A program made the translations under genes and the position numbers. Under the pieces are notes generated by a model that was not told the origin of the DNA, did not search any database, and saw only the letters and a list, made by a program, of their open reading frames with translations. A stretch of DNA of 41,260 nucleotides from Frankiales bacterium (GTDB lineage Bacteria > Actinomycetota > Actinomycetes > Mycobacteriales > SCTD01): contig JAODNA010000148.1 of NCBI GenBank assembly GCA_025465135.1, forward strand, positions 1 to 41,260. The letters are read 5' to 3'. Below, in pieces: positions 27,252-36,899 of this stretch. Position 1 is the first letter of the stretch, and each line of letters begins with the position of its first letter.

Positions 27252-29891
27252 CTAGGCCCGAACCCGCCGGGCGCGCCGCACGACGAGCCCCGCCATCGCC
27301 ATCGCGAGCAGCGCGAAGCCTGGCGTCCACGGCGTCTCCGGCACGGCGGCTGACGGCGTGGCCGCCGTCGCGCAGACCAGCTGCGGCGCCGTCGGCGTCG
27401 TGGCCGGCCGGGCCGGAAGAGCCTGGACGCCGGCGGACGTCACGGTGATGGTCTGCGCGTTGGTGTTGCCGTAGGTGTCGGTGATGCCACCGGGCTGGAT
27501 CACGCGGGTCTCACCCGCCGCCAGCGTGAAGGTCGCACCCGCTCCGTCGATCGACGCCGCGGCGTTGGTCCTCGGCCGGTAGCGGAAGTTGGCCAGCGCG
27601 GCGGGCGCCGGGTTGCCGACGGCGTAGGTCCCGTTGCCCGTCGGCACCACGGTGGCAAAGGTGTACGGCGAAACCGCGAACGACGCCGAGTCGAGGACGT
27701 AGGGCACGACCACCCCCGGGGCGGTGGCCGTGTTGCCGGTCACGTGGAAGCGGTAGGTGCCGACGGGCGCGTCGACCGTGGGGTCCATGAACGCGGTCCA
27801 GTGGTTCTCCGACCCGCACTTGTCGTAGTGCACCGGCAGCGTCGAGTCGAGATCGCTCGTGACGGTCTGCCAGGTGCCCCCGCTCTGGCGCTGCAGCTCG
27901 ACCATCGCGTCGTTCTGCTTCCACTCGGCCGTCGGTCCGCCGCCGATCCAGGAGAACGACGTGCCGGTGAAGCGCTGGACGTCGACGGGCTGCACCTCGG
28001 CCGTGCCCGCGAGCACGTCGGGCGACGTCGCCACCGGCGCGACCGCGAGCTCGGTGGTGGGCGGCGGCTCGAGGCAGTCGCGGTCGAGGGTGCACGGCGC
28101 GACGGGCTGGCCCGCCTTCATCAGCTTGGCGAGGTCCACCAGGCGGTTCTTCAGCAGGTTGCCTGTCTGCTGCCCGAACAGCGAGAACGACCCTTCGTAC
28201 TGGTAGGCCTCGAACTCCTGGGTCGTCGCCATGTACGACGTGTAGTCGTTGGCCAGACCCACGGCGAACACGTCCTTGAACAGGCCGCCGGCGGCGGCCT
28301 TCACCGAGCGCTCGATGCGCCGGCCCATCTGGATCGTCGGCTCCCCCGGGATCGACGCGAGGCCGATGTCGTTGATGCGCATGATCTGAACCCGCGAGTT
28401 GTGCGGGCTGACGCCGGGCACGCCGATGACCTCGGGCTTCTCCAGGTGGTGGCTGGGAAAGACGGTCGCGGGAGTGGTCGTGCCATCGCCGGTTCCGAGG
28501 ATCGCCTCGCGCGAGGTCGAGTGATAGGCAGGGTCGTCATAGGCCACAGTCGTCGCGGTGTCGTCGTCGTACGGGTCATACGGGTCGTCGGCAACGGCCT
28601 GCCCGCAGTAGCAGATGAAGTCCATCCGCGCATCGAGGGTGACGTCGCTGGACAGCTGCGGTCCGAGATCGCGCCAGAGCTGCACAGCCTCCGGCGTCTG
28701 CCGCATGCCGCCGTTCTCCATCTTGGCGAACTGCCCGAACGGGGGCGAGCGGTCCAGGCTGCTGTCGTAGCCGTAGGCGTCGTAGGTGCCATCGGGCCAG
28801 TTGCCGTTGTCGGCTTCGGGGGTGATGTCGCCCTGGGCGCCGTTGGTCAGCGCGTCGACGACCTGCCAGTTGGCCGGGAACGTCACGCCGTCTGCCTCGG
28901 CCGCGGCGCGGATGGCCTGACTGACCGATCGCGTTGTCTCCGAGGCCTGGTCGCCGTTGAGGTAGTAGTTGAAGGTCTCGACGATGACGCCGTGGTTGGA
29001 GAAATTCGTGATGAGCCCGAGGGGCACGCCGGCGAGGGTGTCGATGCGGATCGCGACGAACCGGTAGGCGTTCTGCGTGTCGACGCCGAGCTTCGCCTCC
29101 GGGTTGAGGTTCCATGCGCCGCCGCGACGGTTGTGGTTGGCGTTGGTGATCTGCCCCGTGGCGACGGCCAGCTTGGCGGGCGCAAGCCGGCTGGCGGCCT
29201 TGGTGATCGCGTTGATCAGGCCGTTGGCGACGGCGTAGAACACGCGCGGGTCGTACTCGTCGCCACCGAGCGCGGCGTAGCCGCCGTTCTGCCACATGGC
29301 GCCGACCGAGCCGTGCGTGTGCGTGGCGGAGATGAGCAGGTGGGCCCGGTCGATGCCGAGAGCAGTCAGGTGGTCGGCGACGTACGTGTCGACCTCGCCC
29401 GGGATGCCGCCGAGATCGGCCTGCACGATCGCGACCCGCTGGCCCTTGCCGTCATCGAGGACGTAGGCGTTGGCCTGCAGGCGCCCGTAGGTGCCCTGCG
29501 AGGGCGGCCACGTCTTGGCGTAGAGCTCGGTGTCAGGAGCGGCCTTGTTGGCGGTGCAGGCGGGGCCCCCGCCCAGCAGGAACGCAGCGCCCTCCTCCAG
29601 GTGGTTCGAGGGGTCCACCGAGTAGCCGCTGGACTCGGCCGCGACGGCCTCGGCGCAGTTCCTGGCCGTGTAGGCCCACTGCGGCGACGTCACCGGCGGC
29701 GTGATGTCGCCGGTAGCCGCACCCGCGCAGAAGACGCCGGACGCGCATCCGGCTGCGGCGGCTGGGGCGGCCACGGCGGCTGGGGCGGCCACGGCGCGCG
29801 GGGCGGCGGAGGCGGCCAGCGGCGCCCCGAGGACGACGACCGCGCACGCGGTCAGAAGGGACAGAACACGCAGAACGGGACGCCTGGGCAC
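27252..29891 (-). CDS. Secreted neutral/alkaline ceramidase-like protein with C-terminal anchor
   Basis: Protein of 879 aa with a signal peptide (LTACAVVVLGAPLAASAAPRA). The N-terminal ceramidase domain (PF04734-like) shows CAGAATGDITPPV, QADLGGIPGEV, LLISATHTHGSVGAMW with the zinc-type HTH, and FSNHGV. The family's GDxSP nucleophile motif appears as GDITP in TNGAQGDITPEAD. A later VALANDYTSYM-like segment (GLANDYTSYMATT) is typical. A C-terminal beta domain follows. The end, VPETPWTPGFALLAMAMAG plus an Arg-rich tail, looks like a wall or membrane anchor. GTG at 29891. Function as a ceramidase is inferred from fold only. Confidence 0.83.
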   Translation of the reverse strand: MPRRPVLRVLSLLTACAVVVLGAPLAASAAPRAVAAPAAVAAPAAAAGCASGVFCAGAATGDITPPVTSPQWAYTARNCAEAVAAESSGYSVDPSNHLEEGAAFLLGGGPACTANKAAPDTELYAKTWPPSQGTYGRLQANAYVLDDGKGQRVAIVQADLGGIPGEVDTYVADHLTALGIDRAHLLISATHTHGSVGAMWQNGGYAALGGDEYDPRVFYAVANGLINAITKAASRLAPAKLAVATGQITNANHNRRGGAWNLNPEAKLGVDTQNAYRFVAIRIDTLAGVPLGLITNFSNHGVIVETFNYYLNGDQASETTRSVSQAIRAAAEADGVTFPANWQVVDALTNGAQGDITPEADNGNWPDGTYDAYGYDSSLDRSPPFGQFAKMENGGMRQTPEAVQLWRDLGPQLSSDVTLDARMDFICYCGQAVADDPYDPYDDDTATTVAYDDPAYHSTSREAILGTGDGTTTPATVFPSHHLEKPEVIGVPGVSPHNSRVQIMRINDIGLASIPGEPTIQMGRRIERSVKAAAGGLFKDVFAVGLANDYTSYMATTQEFEAYQYEGSFSLFGQQTGNLLKNRLVDLAKLMKAGQPVAPCTLDRDCLEPPPTTELAVAPVATSPDVLAGTAEVQPVDVQRFTGTSFSWIGGGPTAEWKQNDAMVELQRQSGGTWQTVTSDLDSTLPVHYDKCGSENHWTAFMDPTVDAPVGTYRFHVTGNTATAPGVVVPYVLDSASFAVSPYTFATVVPTGNGTYAVGNPAPAALANFRYRPRTNAAASIDGAGATFTLAAGETRVIQPGGITDTYGNTNAQTITVTSAGVQALPARPATTPTAPQLVCATAATPSAAVPETPWTPGFALLAMAMAGLVVRRARRVRA
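29761..29796 (-). repeat. Tandem 18-bp repeat in the ceramidase-like gene
   Basis: Two perfect copies of an 18-bp unit (GCTGGGGCGGCCACGGCG at 29761-29778 and 29779-29796). They encode the AAVAAP repeats just after the signal peptide. It is likely a slippage-prone linker. Confidence 0.8.
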
Positions 29892-30040
29892 GCGGGATGA
29901 CCTCGGATCTCAGCGGACGGTGCGCAGGGATTCGACGCGTGTGGGCGCGTACCTGCCGGCGGGCTGAAACACGGCCGACAAGGACGAGCAGCACGATCGT
30001 GACAGCCGCGCGCCTGCACCGGTGCCACAGTGATCTCGTG

Positions 30041-30838
30041 ATGCCCTCGTTGGACGTCGGGTCGGTGCGCATCGGTGAGTTCCGCTGCCCGCCGGGCGAC
30101 CCGATGTGGGCAGGTGTCAACTGGATCGGGCCCGAGCCGCACGTCGTGTTCCCCCGGGTGCCGGTCCGGATCCGGCAGGCGGGCGCCGAGGAGTTCGTGA
30201 CCACGCCCAACCACGTCGTGGTCTACGCCGGCGGCGACGAGTACCAGCGCCGCCGGGTCGGGACGGGCGGTGACAGCTGCTACTTCCTCGCGCTGTCCCC
30301 CGAGCTCGCCGAGCGGCTCGGGCCACCGGTGGGCGCGCGCGGGCTCGCCGACGTACCGCCGGACCTCTTCTTGCAGCAGCGCCGGCTCGTGGCGCGGATC
30401 CGCTCCGGGTCTGCCGACCTGCTCGACCTCGAGGAGCGCGCCATCGAGCTGGCGACCGCGGCGCTCGCGTCGCGACAGCAGGCCGGCTGCGCGACCCGGG
30501 AGGAGTCGCCGCACCTGCGGGCGCTGGCCGAGCGGGCGAAGGAGCTCCTCGCCGTCGAGTACGCCGGCTCCCACCGGCTGTCCGAGCTCGCGCGGCTCCT
30601 CAACGTCTCGCCCTACCACCTGGCCCGCAGCTTCCGCACCGCGACCGGCTGGTCCCTGCACGGCTATCGAACGAGCCTGCGGCTGCGCGCGGTCCTCGAC
30701 GTCCTGGCCGATCCCGCCACCGACCTCGCAGCGCTGGCCAGGGAGACCGGCTTCGCCAACCACAGTCACCTCACGATGGCGTTCCACCGGCAGTTCGGCG
30801 TGACGCCGTCGGCGGCGCGGGCCGACCTCGCCGCGTGA
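30041..30838 (+). CDS. AraC-family transcriptional regulator
   Basis: Protein of 265 aa. The N-terminal part is a cupin-like sensor (EEFVTTPNHVVVYAGGDEYQ). The C-terminal two helix-turn-helices begin near residue 190: HRLSELARLLNVSPYHLARSF and ATDLAALARETGFANHSHLT, ending in MAFHRQFGVTPSAAR, a classic AraC signature. ATG at 30041 (GTG 30038 also possible). It is divergent from the ceramidase-like gene and overlaps the next gene by 4 bp. The inducer is unknown. Confidence 0.93.
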   Translation: MPSLDVGSVRIGEFRCPPGDPMWAGVNWIGPEPHVVFPRVPVRIRQAGAEEFVTTPNHVVVYAGGDEYQRRRVGTGGDSCYFLALSPELAERLGPPVGARGLADVPPDLFLQQRRLVARIRSGSADLLDLEERAIELATAALASRQQAGCATREESPHLRALAERAKELLAVEYAGSHRLSELARLLNVSPYHLARSFRTATGWSLHGYRTSLRLRAVLDVLADPATDLAALARETGFANHSHLTMAFHRQFGVTPSAARADLAA

Positions 30839-31257
30839 ACGCGGAGTTCGACTTCTGGGTCGGCCGCTGGCAGGTGACGGACCCCAGCGACGGCAGCACG
30901 GGTTCGAACACGATTCGCCGCGTGCTCGCCGGCAAGGTGATCGAGGAGCGGTTCCACTTCCCCGGACCCGACGGCAAGCCCTACCGGGGCCGCAGCCACA
31001 CCGTGCACGTCGAGCAGCGCGGCTGGTGCCAGACGTGGGTCGACAGCGCTGGGCTGTACCTCGACTTCGTCGGCGGGGTGAACGACGACGGCATGGCCCT
31101 CGAGCGGCGCGCGGTGGTCGAGGGTGAGCCCGTGCGACAGCGCATGACCTGGACGCAGATCGCCGAGGATTCCCTTGTGTGGCAGTGGTTGCGGACCACC
31201 GGCGACGTCGAGGACTGGCAGCTGCTCTGGCGTCTGGACTACGCGCGCTTCGCCTGA
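30835..31257 (+). CDS. DUF1579-like small beta-barrel protein
   Basis: Protein of 140 aa that opens with EFDFWVGRWQVTDPSDGS, the FDFWxGxW signature of DUF1579-type proteins. A beta-rich lipocalin-like body follows. No signal peptide. The GTG start at 30835 overlaps the AraC stop (GTGA), so AraC probably controls or senses through it. Function unknown. Confidence 0.8.
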   Translation: MNAEFDFWVGRWQVTDPSDGSTGSNTIRRVLAGKVIEERFHFPGPDGKPYRGRSHTVHVEQRGWCQTWVDSAGLYLDFVGGVNDDGMALERRAVVEGEPVRQRMTWTQIAEDSLVWQWLRTTGDVEDWQLLWRLDYARFA

Positions 31258-31337
31258 GACGTCACAGGACGGCAACGATCGAGGTGTTCGCACGATCGTG
31301 GTATCCGTCGTGCGACGACGTCTTTACCTTCCGGCGC

Positions 31338-33101
31338 ATGACGAAGAACCTCTTGGCAGGCATCTGCGCACTGACCCTCGCTGCCGCCTGCGGCGGCGGC
31401 AGCGGCTCGACGGGATCCGCGTCGACGGGCGACCAGCCCGTCAACGGCGGCACGTTGCGCGTCCTCGGCGGCGGCGACATCGACCACATGGACACGGCGA
31501 GCTCCTACTACACGGTCGGCTACAGCCTGCTGCGCGCGGTCTCCCGCCAGCTGCTGAGCTACCCGAACGCCGCGGACGACAAGACGGCCAACGCCGTCGC
31601 ACCCGACATGGCGACCGCCATGCCGAAGATCTCAGCCGACGGCAAGACCTACACGTTGACCATCCAGGACGGCGTGCAGTGGGACGCGAAGGCGGGTCCG
31701 CGTCAGGTCACCGGCGCGGACGCGGTCCTCGGGTTCAAGCGGCTGTGCAACCCGGTGCAGCCGACCGGCGCGATGGGTTACTACGCCGGCGTCATCGAGG
31801 GGATGCAGGAGTTCTGCGACGGGTTCGCGAAGGTCCCGGCCAGCATCCCGGCCATCAAGGCCTACGCGACCGGCCACGAGATCTCCGGCATCTCCGCGAC
31901 CGGCAACACCATCACCATCAGGCTGGTCCAGCCCGCGGGTGACTTCGTGAACATCCTGGCCCTGCCGTTCTCCTCCCCCGCACCGGTCGAGACGCTCGAC
32001 TACCTCCCCGACTCCCCGCAGTTCCGGCAGAACTTCCTCTCCGACGGTCCCTACAAGATCGTGAAGTACGTCGCGGAGAAGTCGATAGAGCTCGCGCGCA
32101 ACCCCGCGTGGAAGAAGAGCACCGACAAGCTCCGCGGCGCCCACGTCGACGCGATCACGATCACCGAGGGCTCGGACGAAGGGCCGATCCAGCAGCAGCT
32201 GGTGGCCGGTACCGCCGACATGAGCTGGGACACCTACGTGCCGACGGCCGAGATCCCGGGACTTCGGGCGCGCAAGGACCCGAACCTCGCGCTGGTCAGC
32301 AACGGCAACACCAACCCCTACGTGGTGATCAACACCCTGAGCCCCAACGCCTCCGGCGCGCTGAAGAAGCTGAAGGTCCGGCAGGCGCTGAACTACGCCG
32401 TCAACAAGAAGGCCGTGATCCAGGTGCTCGGGGGGCCGACGCTGAACGAGCCTCTCGGACAGATCCTCACGCCGCCGATCCTCGGCTACAAGAAGTTCGA
32501 CCCCTACGCCACGCCCGACAGCGTCGGTGACCCGGTGAAGGCGAAGGCGCTCCTCGCCGAGGCCGGCTACCCCAACGGGCTCGACCTGATCTACCTCTAC
32601 CGCAACAAGGGAAAGGCGCCCGCGATCGCGGCGACGATGCAGGCCGAGCTGAAGAAGGCCGGGATCCGGTTGAAGCTCAAGGTCGTGCCCAACGCCGACT
32701 TCTACACCCAGCATCTGTCACACCCGGCGGCGACGAGGGCGGGCGACTGGGACCTCGCCGCACCCGGCTGGAACCCGGACTGGCAAGGCAACGCGGCACG
32801 GTCGTTCCTGGTGCCGCTGCTCGACGGACGTCACTGCGACGAGGGCACGACCAACTACAACTGCTACAACAACCCGGCCGTCAACACGCTGATCGACAAG
32901 GCGCTGGCCGAGAGCGACCCGACGAAGGTCGCGAACCTGTGGCATCAGGCCGACGTGCTCGTCATGGCCGACGCGCCGTGGGTGCCCGTGACAACGAGCC
33001 TCAACCCGCTGTACCACTCGTCGCGCGTCGGCGGCTGGCACTACTTCGGGCTGTCGAACAACGGCGACATCACCAACGTCTACCTGAAGACGGGGCGCTG
33101 A
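31338..33101 (+). CDS. ABC transporter substrate-binding lipoprotein, peptide/nickel type (family 5)
   Basis: Protein of 587 aa. A short signal peptide ends in a lipobox-like LTLAAAC (Cys18), then a Gly/Ser linker. The SBP_bac_5 core is clear: GGTLRVLGGGDIDHMD, LTIQDGVQWDAKAG, FKRLCNP, RQNFLSDGPYKIVKY, KLKVRQALNYAVNKKAVIQ and PVKAKALLAEAGYPNGLDL (split here). It should bind oligopeptides or similar ligands outside the membrane. ATG at 31338; it is 8 bp ahead of a permease gene. Confidence 0.93.
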   Translation: MTKNLLAGICALTLAAACGGGSGSTGSASTGDQPVNGGTLRVLGGGDIDHMDTASSYYTVGYSLLRAVSRQLLSYPNAADDKTANAVAPDMATAMPKISADGKTYTLTIQDGVQWDAKAGPRQVTGADAVLGFKRLCNPVQPTGAMGYYAGVIEGMQEFCDGFAKVPASIPAIKAYATGHEISGISATGNTITIRLVQPAGDFVNILALPFSSPAPVETLDYLPDSPQFRQNFLSDGPYKIVKYVAEKSIELARNPAWKKSTDKLRGAHVDAITITEGSDEGPIQQQLVAGTADMSWDTYVPTAEIPGLRARKDPNLALVSNGNTNPYVVINTLSPNASGALKKLKVRQALNYAVNKKAVIQVLGGPTLNEPLGQILTPPILGYKKFDPYATPDSVGDPVKAKALLAEAGYPNGLDLIYLYRNKGKAPAIAATMQAELKKAGIRLKLKVVPNADFYTQHLSHPAATRAGDWDLAAPGWNPDWQGNAARSFLVPLLDGRHCDEGTTNYNCYNNPAVNTLIDKALAESDPTKVANLWHQADVLVMADAPWVPVTTSLNPLYHSSRVGGWHYFGLSNNGDITNVYLKTGR

Positions 33102-33108
33102 GCGCCAC

Positions 33109-34071
33109 ATGGTCCGCTTCCTCGCCCGCCGTCTGCTGGCCGGCGCGGTTGTGCTCTTCATCATCAGCGTCGCGGTCTTCGTCCTGTTCTTCGTGCTGGC
33201 GCCCGGGGACCCAGCAGCGAACTTCGTCGGCAAGGGTGCGACGCCTCAGCAGATCCAGATGGCGCGAGTCCGCTACGGGCTCGACCAGCCGGCGTACGTG
33301 CAGTACCTGAAGTACGCCGGCGGCCTGCTGCACGGCGACCTCGGCTTCAGCTTTCGCAACGCGGAGCCGGTCACCAAGACCCTGCTGACCCGACTGCCGG
33401 CAACCGCCTCGCTGGCAGTCGGGTCGGCAGTGCTCTGGCTCTCGATCGGGATCCCCGTCGGGATCCTCGCTGCGACCCGGCCCCGCAGCTTCCGCGACCG
33501 CGCCGCGACCATCTTCTCGCTGGGCGGGCTGTCGGCACCGAGCTTCGTCGTGGGGCTCCTCATGCTCTACGTGCTGTTCTTCCGGCTGACCCTGCTGGGC
33601 TGGCACGTGTTCCCGGGCAACGGCTACGTGCCGCTCACTAGCGATCCGATCGGATGGGCCCGTCACCTGCTGCTGCCGTGGGTGACGCTCGCGATCACCT
33701 ACGCCGCGTCGTACTCCCGCCTGGTCCGGGGTTCGCTCCTAGAGGTGCTCGGCGAGGACTACATCCGCACCGCCCGGGCGAAGGGGCTGTCGGAGCGCCG
33801 GGTCGTGTTACGCCACGGGCTTCGCAGCGCGCTCACGCCGGTCGTCACGCTGCTCGGCATCGACCTCGGCTCGCTGCTCGGTGGTGCGATCGTCACCGAG
33901 GCTGTCTTCGGCCTGCAGGGCATCGGCCAGACCGCGGTGCAGGCGGTGACGACAGGTGACCTGCCCATCATCTTCGGGACCGTGATGTTCGCCGCGTTCT
34001 TCGTCGTCGTCGGCAACCTCGTCGTCGATCTCGTCTACGCGCTGCTCGACGTCCGCGTCCGCGCGACGTGA
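33109..34071 (+). CDS. ABC transporter permease, DppB type
   Basis: Inner-membrane permease of 320 aa with about six membrane helices. The DppB N-terminus MVRFLARRLLAGAVVLFII is followed by the large loop (RYGLDQPAYVQYLKY and GDLGFSFRN). The EAA coupling loop is GEDYIRTARAKGLSERRVVL. It should pair with a DppC permease and one or two ATPases, none of which follow. Its 3' end overlaps the 3' end of the GGDEF-EAL gene by 37 bp. Confidence 0.93.
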   Translation: MVRFLARRLLAGAVVLFIISVAVFVLFFVLAPGDPAANFVGKGATPQQIQMARVRYGLDQPAYVQYLKYAGGLLHGDLGFSFRNAEPVTKTLLTRLPATASLAVGSAVLWLSIGIPVGILAATRPRSFRDRAATIFSLGGLSAPSFVVGLLMLYVLFFRLTLLGWHVFPGNGYVPLTSDPIGWARHLLLPWVTLAITYAASYSRLVRGSLLEVLGEDYIRTARAKGLSERRVVLRHGLRSALTPVVTLLGIDLGSLLGGAIVTEAVFGLQGIGQTAVQAVTTGDLPIIFGTVMFAAFFVVVGNLVVDLVYALLDVRVRAT

Positions 34072-36710
34072 GCTGCCCACGTCGCGAGCGCCTCAGCCCC
34101 GAGCGGGCGGCTGAGCAGATAGCCCTGCACGTGGTCGGCGCCCATCGCCTGCAGAGCCGATAGCTCCGCGCTCGTCTCCACACCCTCTGCGACGACGGTG
34201 ATGTTCATGGACTTCCCGAAGACCGTCACCATGCGGACGAGTGCCCGCCCACGCTTGGCGTCGAGCTGGCTGACGAAGGACCGGTCGATCTTGATCGTGT
34301 CGATGGGCAGCTGCTGCAGGTGCGCCAGTGACGTGTAGCCCGTGCCGAAGTCGTCGATGGCCACCTTCACACCGAGCGCCCGTACGGCCTCCAGCTCGTC
34401 CGCGGCACCGAGCAGGTCGTCGAGCACGACCGTCTCGGTGATCTCCACCGCTATGCGCCGGGGGTCGATGCCGGTGCGGGCCAGCACGCTGCTGATGTGG
34501 CCGGGCAGTCGGCGGCTGAGCAGGTGCCGTCCGCTGATGTTCACCGACACCGGGATGCCCACAAGAACGGGGTCCTCGTCCCAGACCACGAGCTGCCGTG
34601 CGACCTCGTCCAGCACCCAGCAGTCCAGGTCGACGATCAGGTCCGTGGACTCCGCGATCGGGATGAACGCGTCCGGCGGCAGGATGCCGTGGCCCGGACG
34701 GTCCCAGCGAACGAGCGCCTCGAGCCCGACGAGGCGTTCCGTCGCCGCATCGACGATGGGCTGGTAGTTCAGACGCAGCCCACCCCCGTCAGGCTGGGCA
34801 AGAGCGTCCCCGAGGGCCGCCTCGACGTCCACGCGCTGAAGCAGCTCGGCCTGCAGCTCCGCATCGAACAGCTCGATGGCCGAGCCGTTGTGCTGCTTGG
34901 CCCGGTACATCGCGGCATCGGCTCGCGCGAGCAGCTGGGCCGGGTCCTCGGGTCCGTCGAGGCTGAGCGAGATGCCGATCGACGCCCCGACGCTGAGCTT
35001 CTCGTGTCCGACGGTGATGGGCTCGCTGATGACATCGATGAGGCGACGGGCCAGCTCAGTCATCTCTCCGACATCCGTGGTCTGCGCGACGACGACGAAC
35101 TCGTCCCCACCGAAGCGCGCAACGAAGTCCCCTCCGCGCAGGGCCTGAACCATCCGCGAGGCAACCTGACGAAGCACCTCGTCACCGCGCTCGTGACCGT
35201 GACGGTCGTTGATGGCCTTGAACTCGTCCAGGTCCACGAACAGCACTCCTGTCGCCGCGCCGGTGCGGGTTGCCCTGCTCATCGCAGCCTGGATCCCCAT
35301 GACGGCTGCAGCCCGGTTGTAGATGCCCGTCAACGAGTCATGGGTCGCCTGGTGGCTCAGGTGGGCCTGCAGCTCGTCCCGCTCGATGATCGACTTCGAG
35401 AGGACGGTCACCGAGCTCTCGAGTGACTGCCCGAGGCGGCCGGGCAGCGCCGCCTCGAGGACCGGGTCGTCGAAAGCGCAGTGCGCGAGAGCGTGTGCCT
35501 TCGCGTCCAGCAACCGGAGGCTGTCGACGAGATCGCCAAAGGCGCGGAAGGCCAGCCTCGTCTCCCGAGGACCGTGGTTGGTCCGCACAGCCGGCGCACC
35601 TTCGAGCTCGCCCTCGTTCACGGCGTGGGCATACGCGGCTAGCTGCTTGAGCGGCCGGGAGACCGATCGGCCGAGGAGCAACGCGACACCGATCGAGGCC
35701 ATGGCGAGGATCGCGGTGCCGAGCCCCCACAGCAGCAGGCCGGACCGGCCGTCACGCGCCAGCTTGCGGGCGACGTCGCGGACCTCCCGGGCGGCAGCCG
35801 CGACGACGTCGCGCAGCAGGGCACTCCTGAGAAGGAACCCACGGAAGACAGCGGCGACCTTGGGCGCGTCCGCATGCGACAACGGGTTGACCACGGGTGC
35901 GGCCAGCAGCTCGGCGGCCACGGCCTGCGTGAAGCGCCTCACTGCGGCATTCGCGCCAACCCGGTCAAGGCGGTCGACGACGTGGCGGACTGCGAGGTCG
36001 TGCACGTAGGTCACCGTCGCGTCGTAGACCGCTGTGTCGCGGGCCAGGCTGGCGAACACGACCGCCGCGGACTTGCGCGTCCCACCCGGCGACGGGAACC
36101 ACACTGCGCTGAGGTCGAGGCCCTGAGCGGTGGCAACGCCTTCGAAGAGCGTGACGACTTCGAGGGCCTGGATCGGACCGACAATCCGCGACTCTCGCCC
36201 GGCCAGGTCCAGTCCGGACAGCGTGTCCTTGACGGCGGCGCTCGCGACGTCGACGTTGCCCGTCAGGCGCAGGAGCGCGTCGGCCGGCGGCACCGTCCCC
36301 AAGTCGATGTCGTGGGCGAGCGCGCGGAGGTCGGTGCCGTGGAGCGGAGAGCCCGCCCCGAGAGCGGTCACGGCAGCGTTTGCCCGGGTACGCGCCTTGG
36401 CTGCCTCCGCGGCAAGATCGATCCCCAAGAACCGCGACGCGACGGAGGGGGTGACCCCCAGTTGCGCGAGGCGCACCGTCATCGCCTGAAGGGACTGCTC
36501 CGTGCGCACCGCGTCCCGGAGGTCGACCAGACGACTGAGATAGCTGAGCTCCCGCTCTACCGCGTCGCCCTGGGTCGCCGTCGCCTGCCGGGAGAGCACC
36601 ATCGTGCCGGCGAAGGCACACAGAACGGTCACCGGGAGCAGGACCAGGGTGACGAGGCGCACAGTGATGCCGATGCCGGGATGAGACGGACGGCGCAGGC
36701 GATTGGTCAT
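34035..36710 (-). CDS. Membrane GGDEF-EAL c-di-GMP protein
   Basis: Protein of 891 aa. A transmembrane helix near residues 18-38 (LVTLVLLPVTVLCAFAG), an extracytoplasmic helical sensor of about 285 residues and a second membrane helix (GTAILAMASIGVALLLG, about 325-349) precede a HAMP-like segment. GGDEF follows with intact RFGGDEF at about 530, then EAL with EALVRW at about 663 and DDFGTGYTSL. Both synthesis and breakdown of c-di-GMP look possible. ATG at 36710 has GGGGGA about 6 bases upstream; a longer frame to 36851 lacks support. Confidence 0.93.
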   Translation of the reverse strand: MTNRLRRPSHPGIGITVRLVTLVLLPVTVLCAFAGTMVLSRQATATQGDAVERELSYLSRLVDLRDAVRTEQSLQAMTVRLAQLGVTPSVASRFLGIDLAAEAAKARTRANAAVTALGAGSPLHGTDLRALAHDIDLGTVPPADALLRLTGNVDVASAAVKDTLSGLDLAGRESRIVGPIQALEVVTLFEGVATAQGLDLSAVWFPSPGGTRKSAAVVFASLARDTAVYDATVTYVHDLAVRHVVDRLDRVGANAAVRRFTQAVAAELLAAPVVNPLSHADAPKVAAVFRGFLLRSALLRDVVAAAAREVRDVARKLARDGRSGLLLWGLGTAILAMASIGVALLLGRSVSRPLKQLAAYAHAVNEGELEGAPAVRTNHGPRETRLAFRAFGDLVDSLRLLDAKAHALAHCAFDDPVLEAALPGRLGQSLESSVTVLSKSIIERDELQAHLSHQATHDSLTGIYNRAAAVMGIQAAMSRATRTGAATGVLFVDLDEFKAINDRHGHERGDEVLRQVASRMVQALRGGDFVARFGGDEFVVVAQTTDVGEMTELARRLIDVISEPITVGHEKLSVGASIGISLSLDGPEDPAQLLARADAAMYRAKQHNGSAIELFDAELQAELLQRVDVEAALGDALAQPDGGGLRLNYQPIVDAATERLVGLEALVRWDRPGHGILPPDAFIPIAESTDLIVDLDCWVLDEVARQLVVWDEDPVLVGIPVSVNISGRHLLSRRLPGHISSVLARTGIDPRRIAVEITETVVLDDLLGAADELEAVRALGVKVAIDDFGTGYTSLAHLQQLPIDTIKIDRSFVSQLDAKRGRALVRMVTVFGKSMNITVVAEGVETSAELSALQAMGADHVQGYLLSRPLGAEALATWAAHVARTRTSSSA

Positions 36711-36899
36711 GGTCGTTCCCCCGGGGTCTAGGGCGGGCACGAAGGCTCGGGCCACAGACGCAAGCGTCGACGCTGAGGGGTGCCGACGTGACAGACGACG
36801 CCGGAAACCGCTTGAACGTGCGACGTCATGTCGCTCCTTCATGGCACTCATCTGATCCGAACGGACAGCCGCCAGAGCAAATGGTGCCGCTGTGCGCAG

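Noticed and set aside
29761-29796. Tandem repeat as a CRISPR array
   Set aside because: Only two copies with no spacer, in frame, encoding AAVAAP.
27744-29900. 718-codon plus-strand frame opposite the ceramidase-like gene
   Set aside because: Low-complexity Arg/Val/Gly/Asp composition typical of antisense frames; the minus strand carries the signal peptide and ceramidase motifs.
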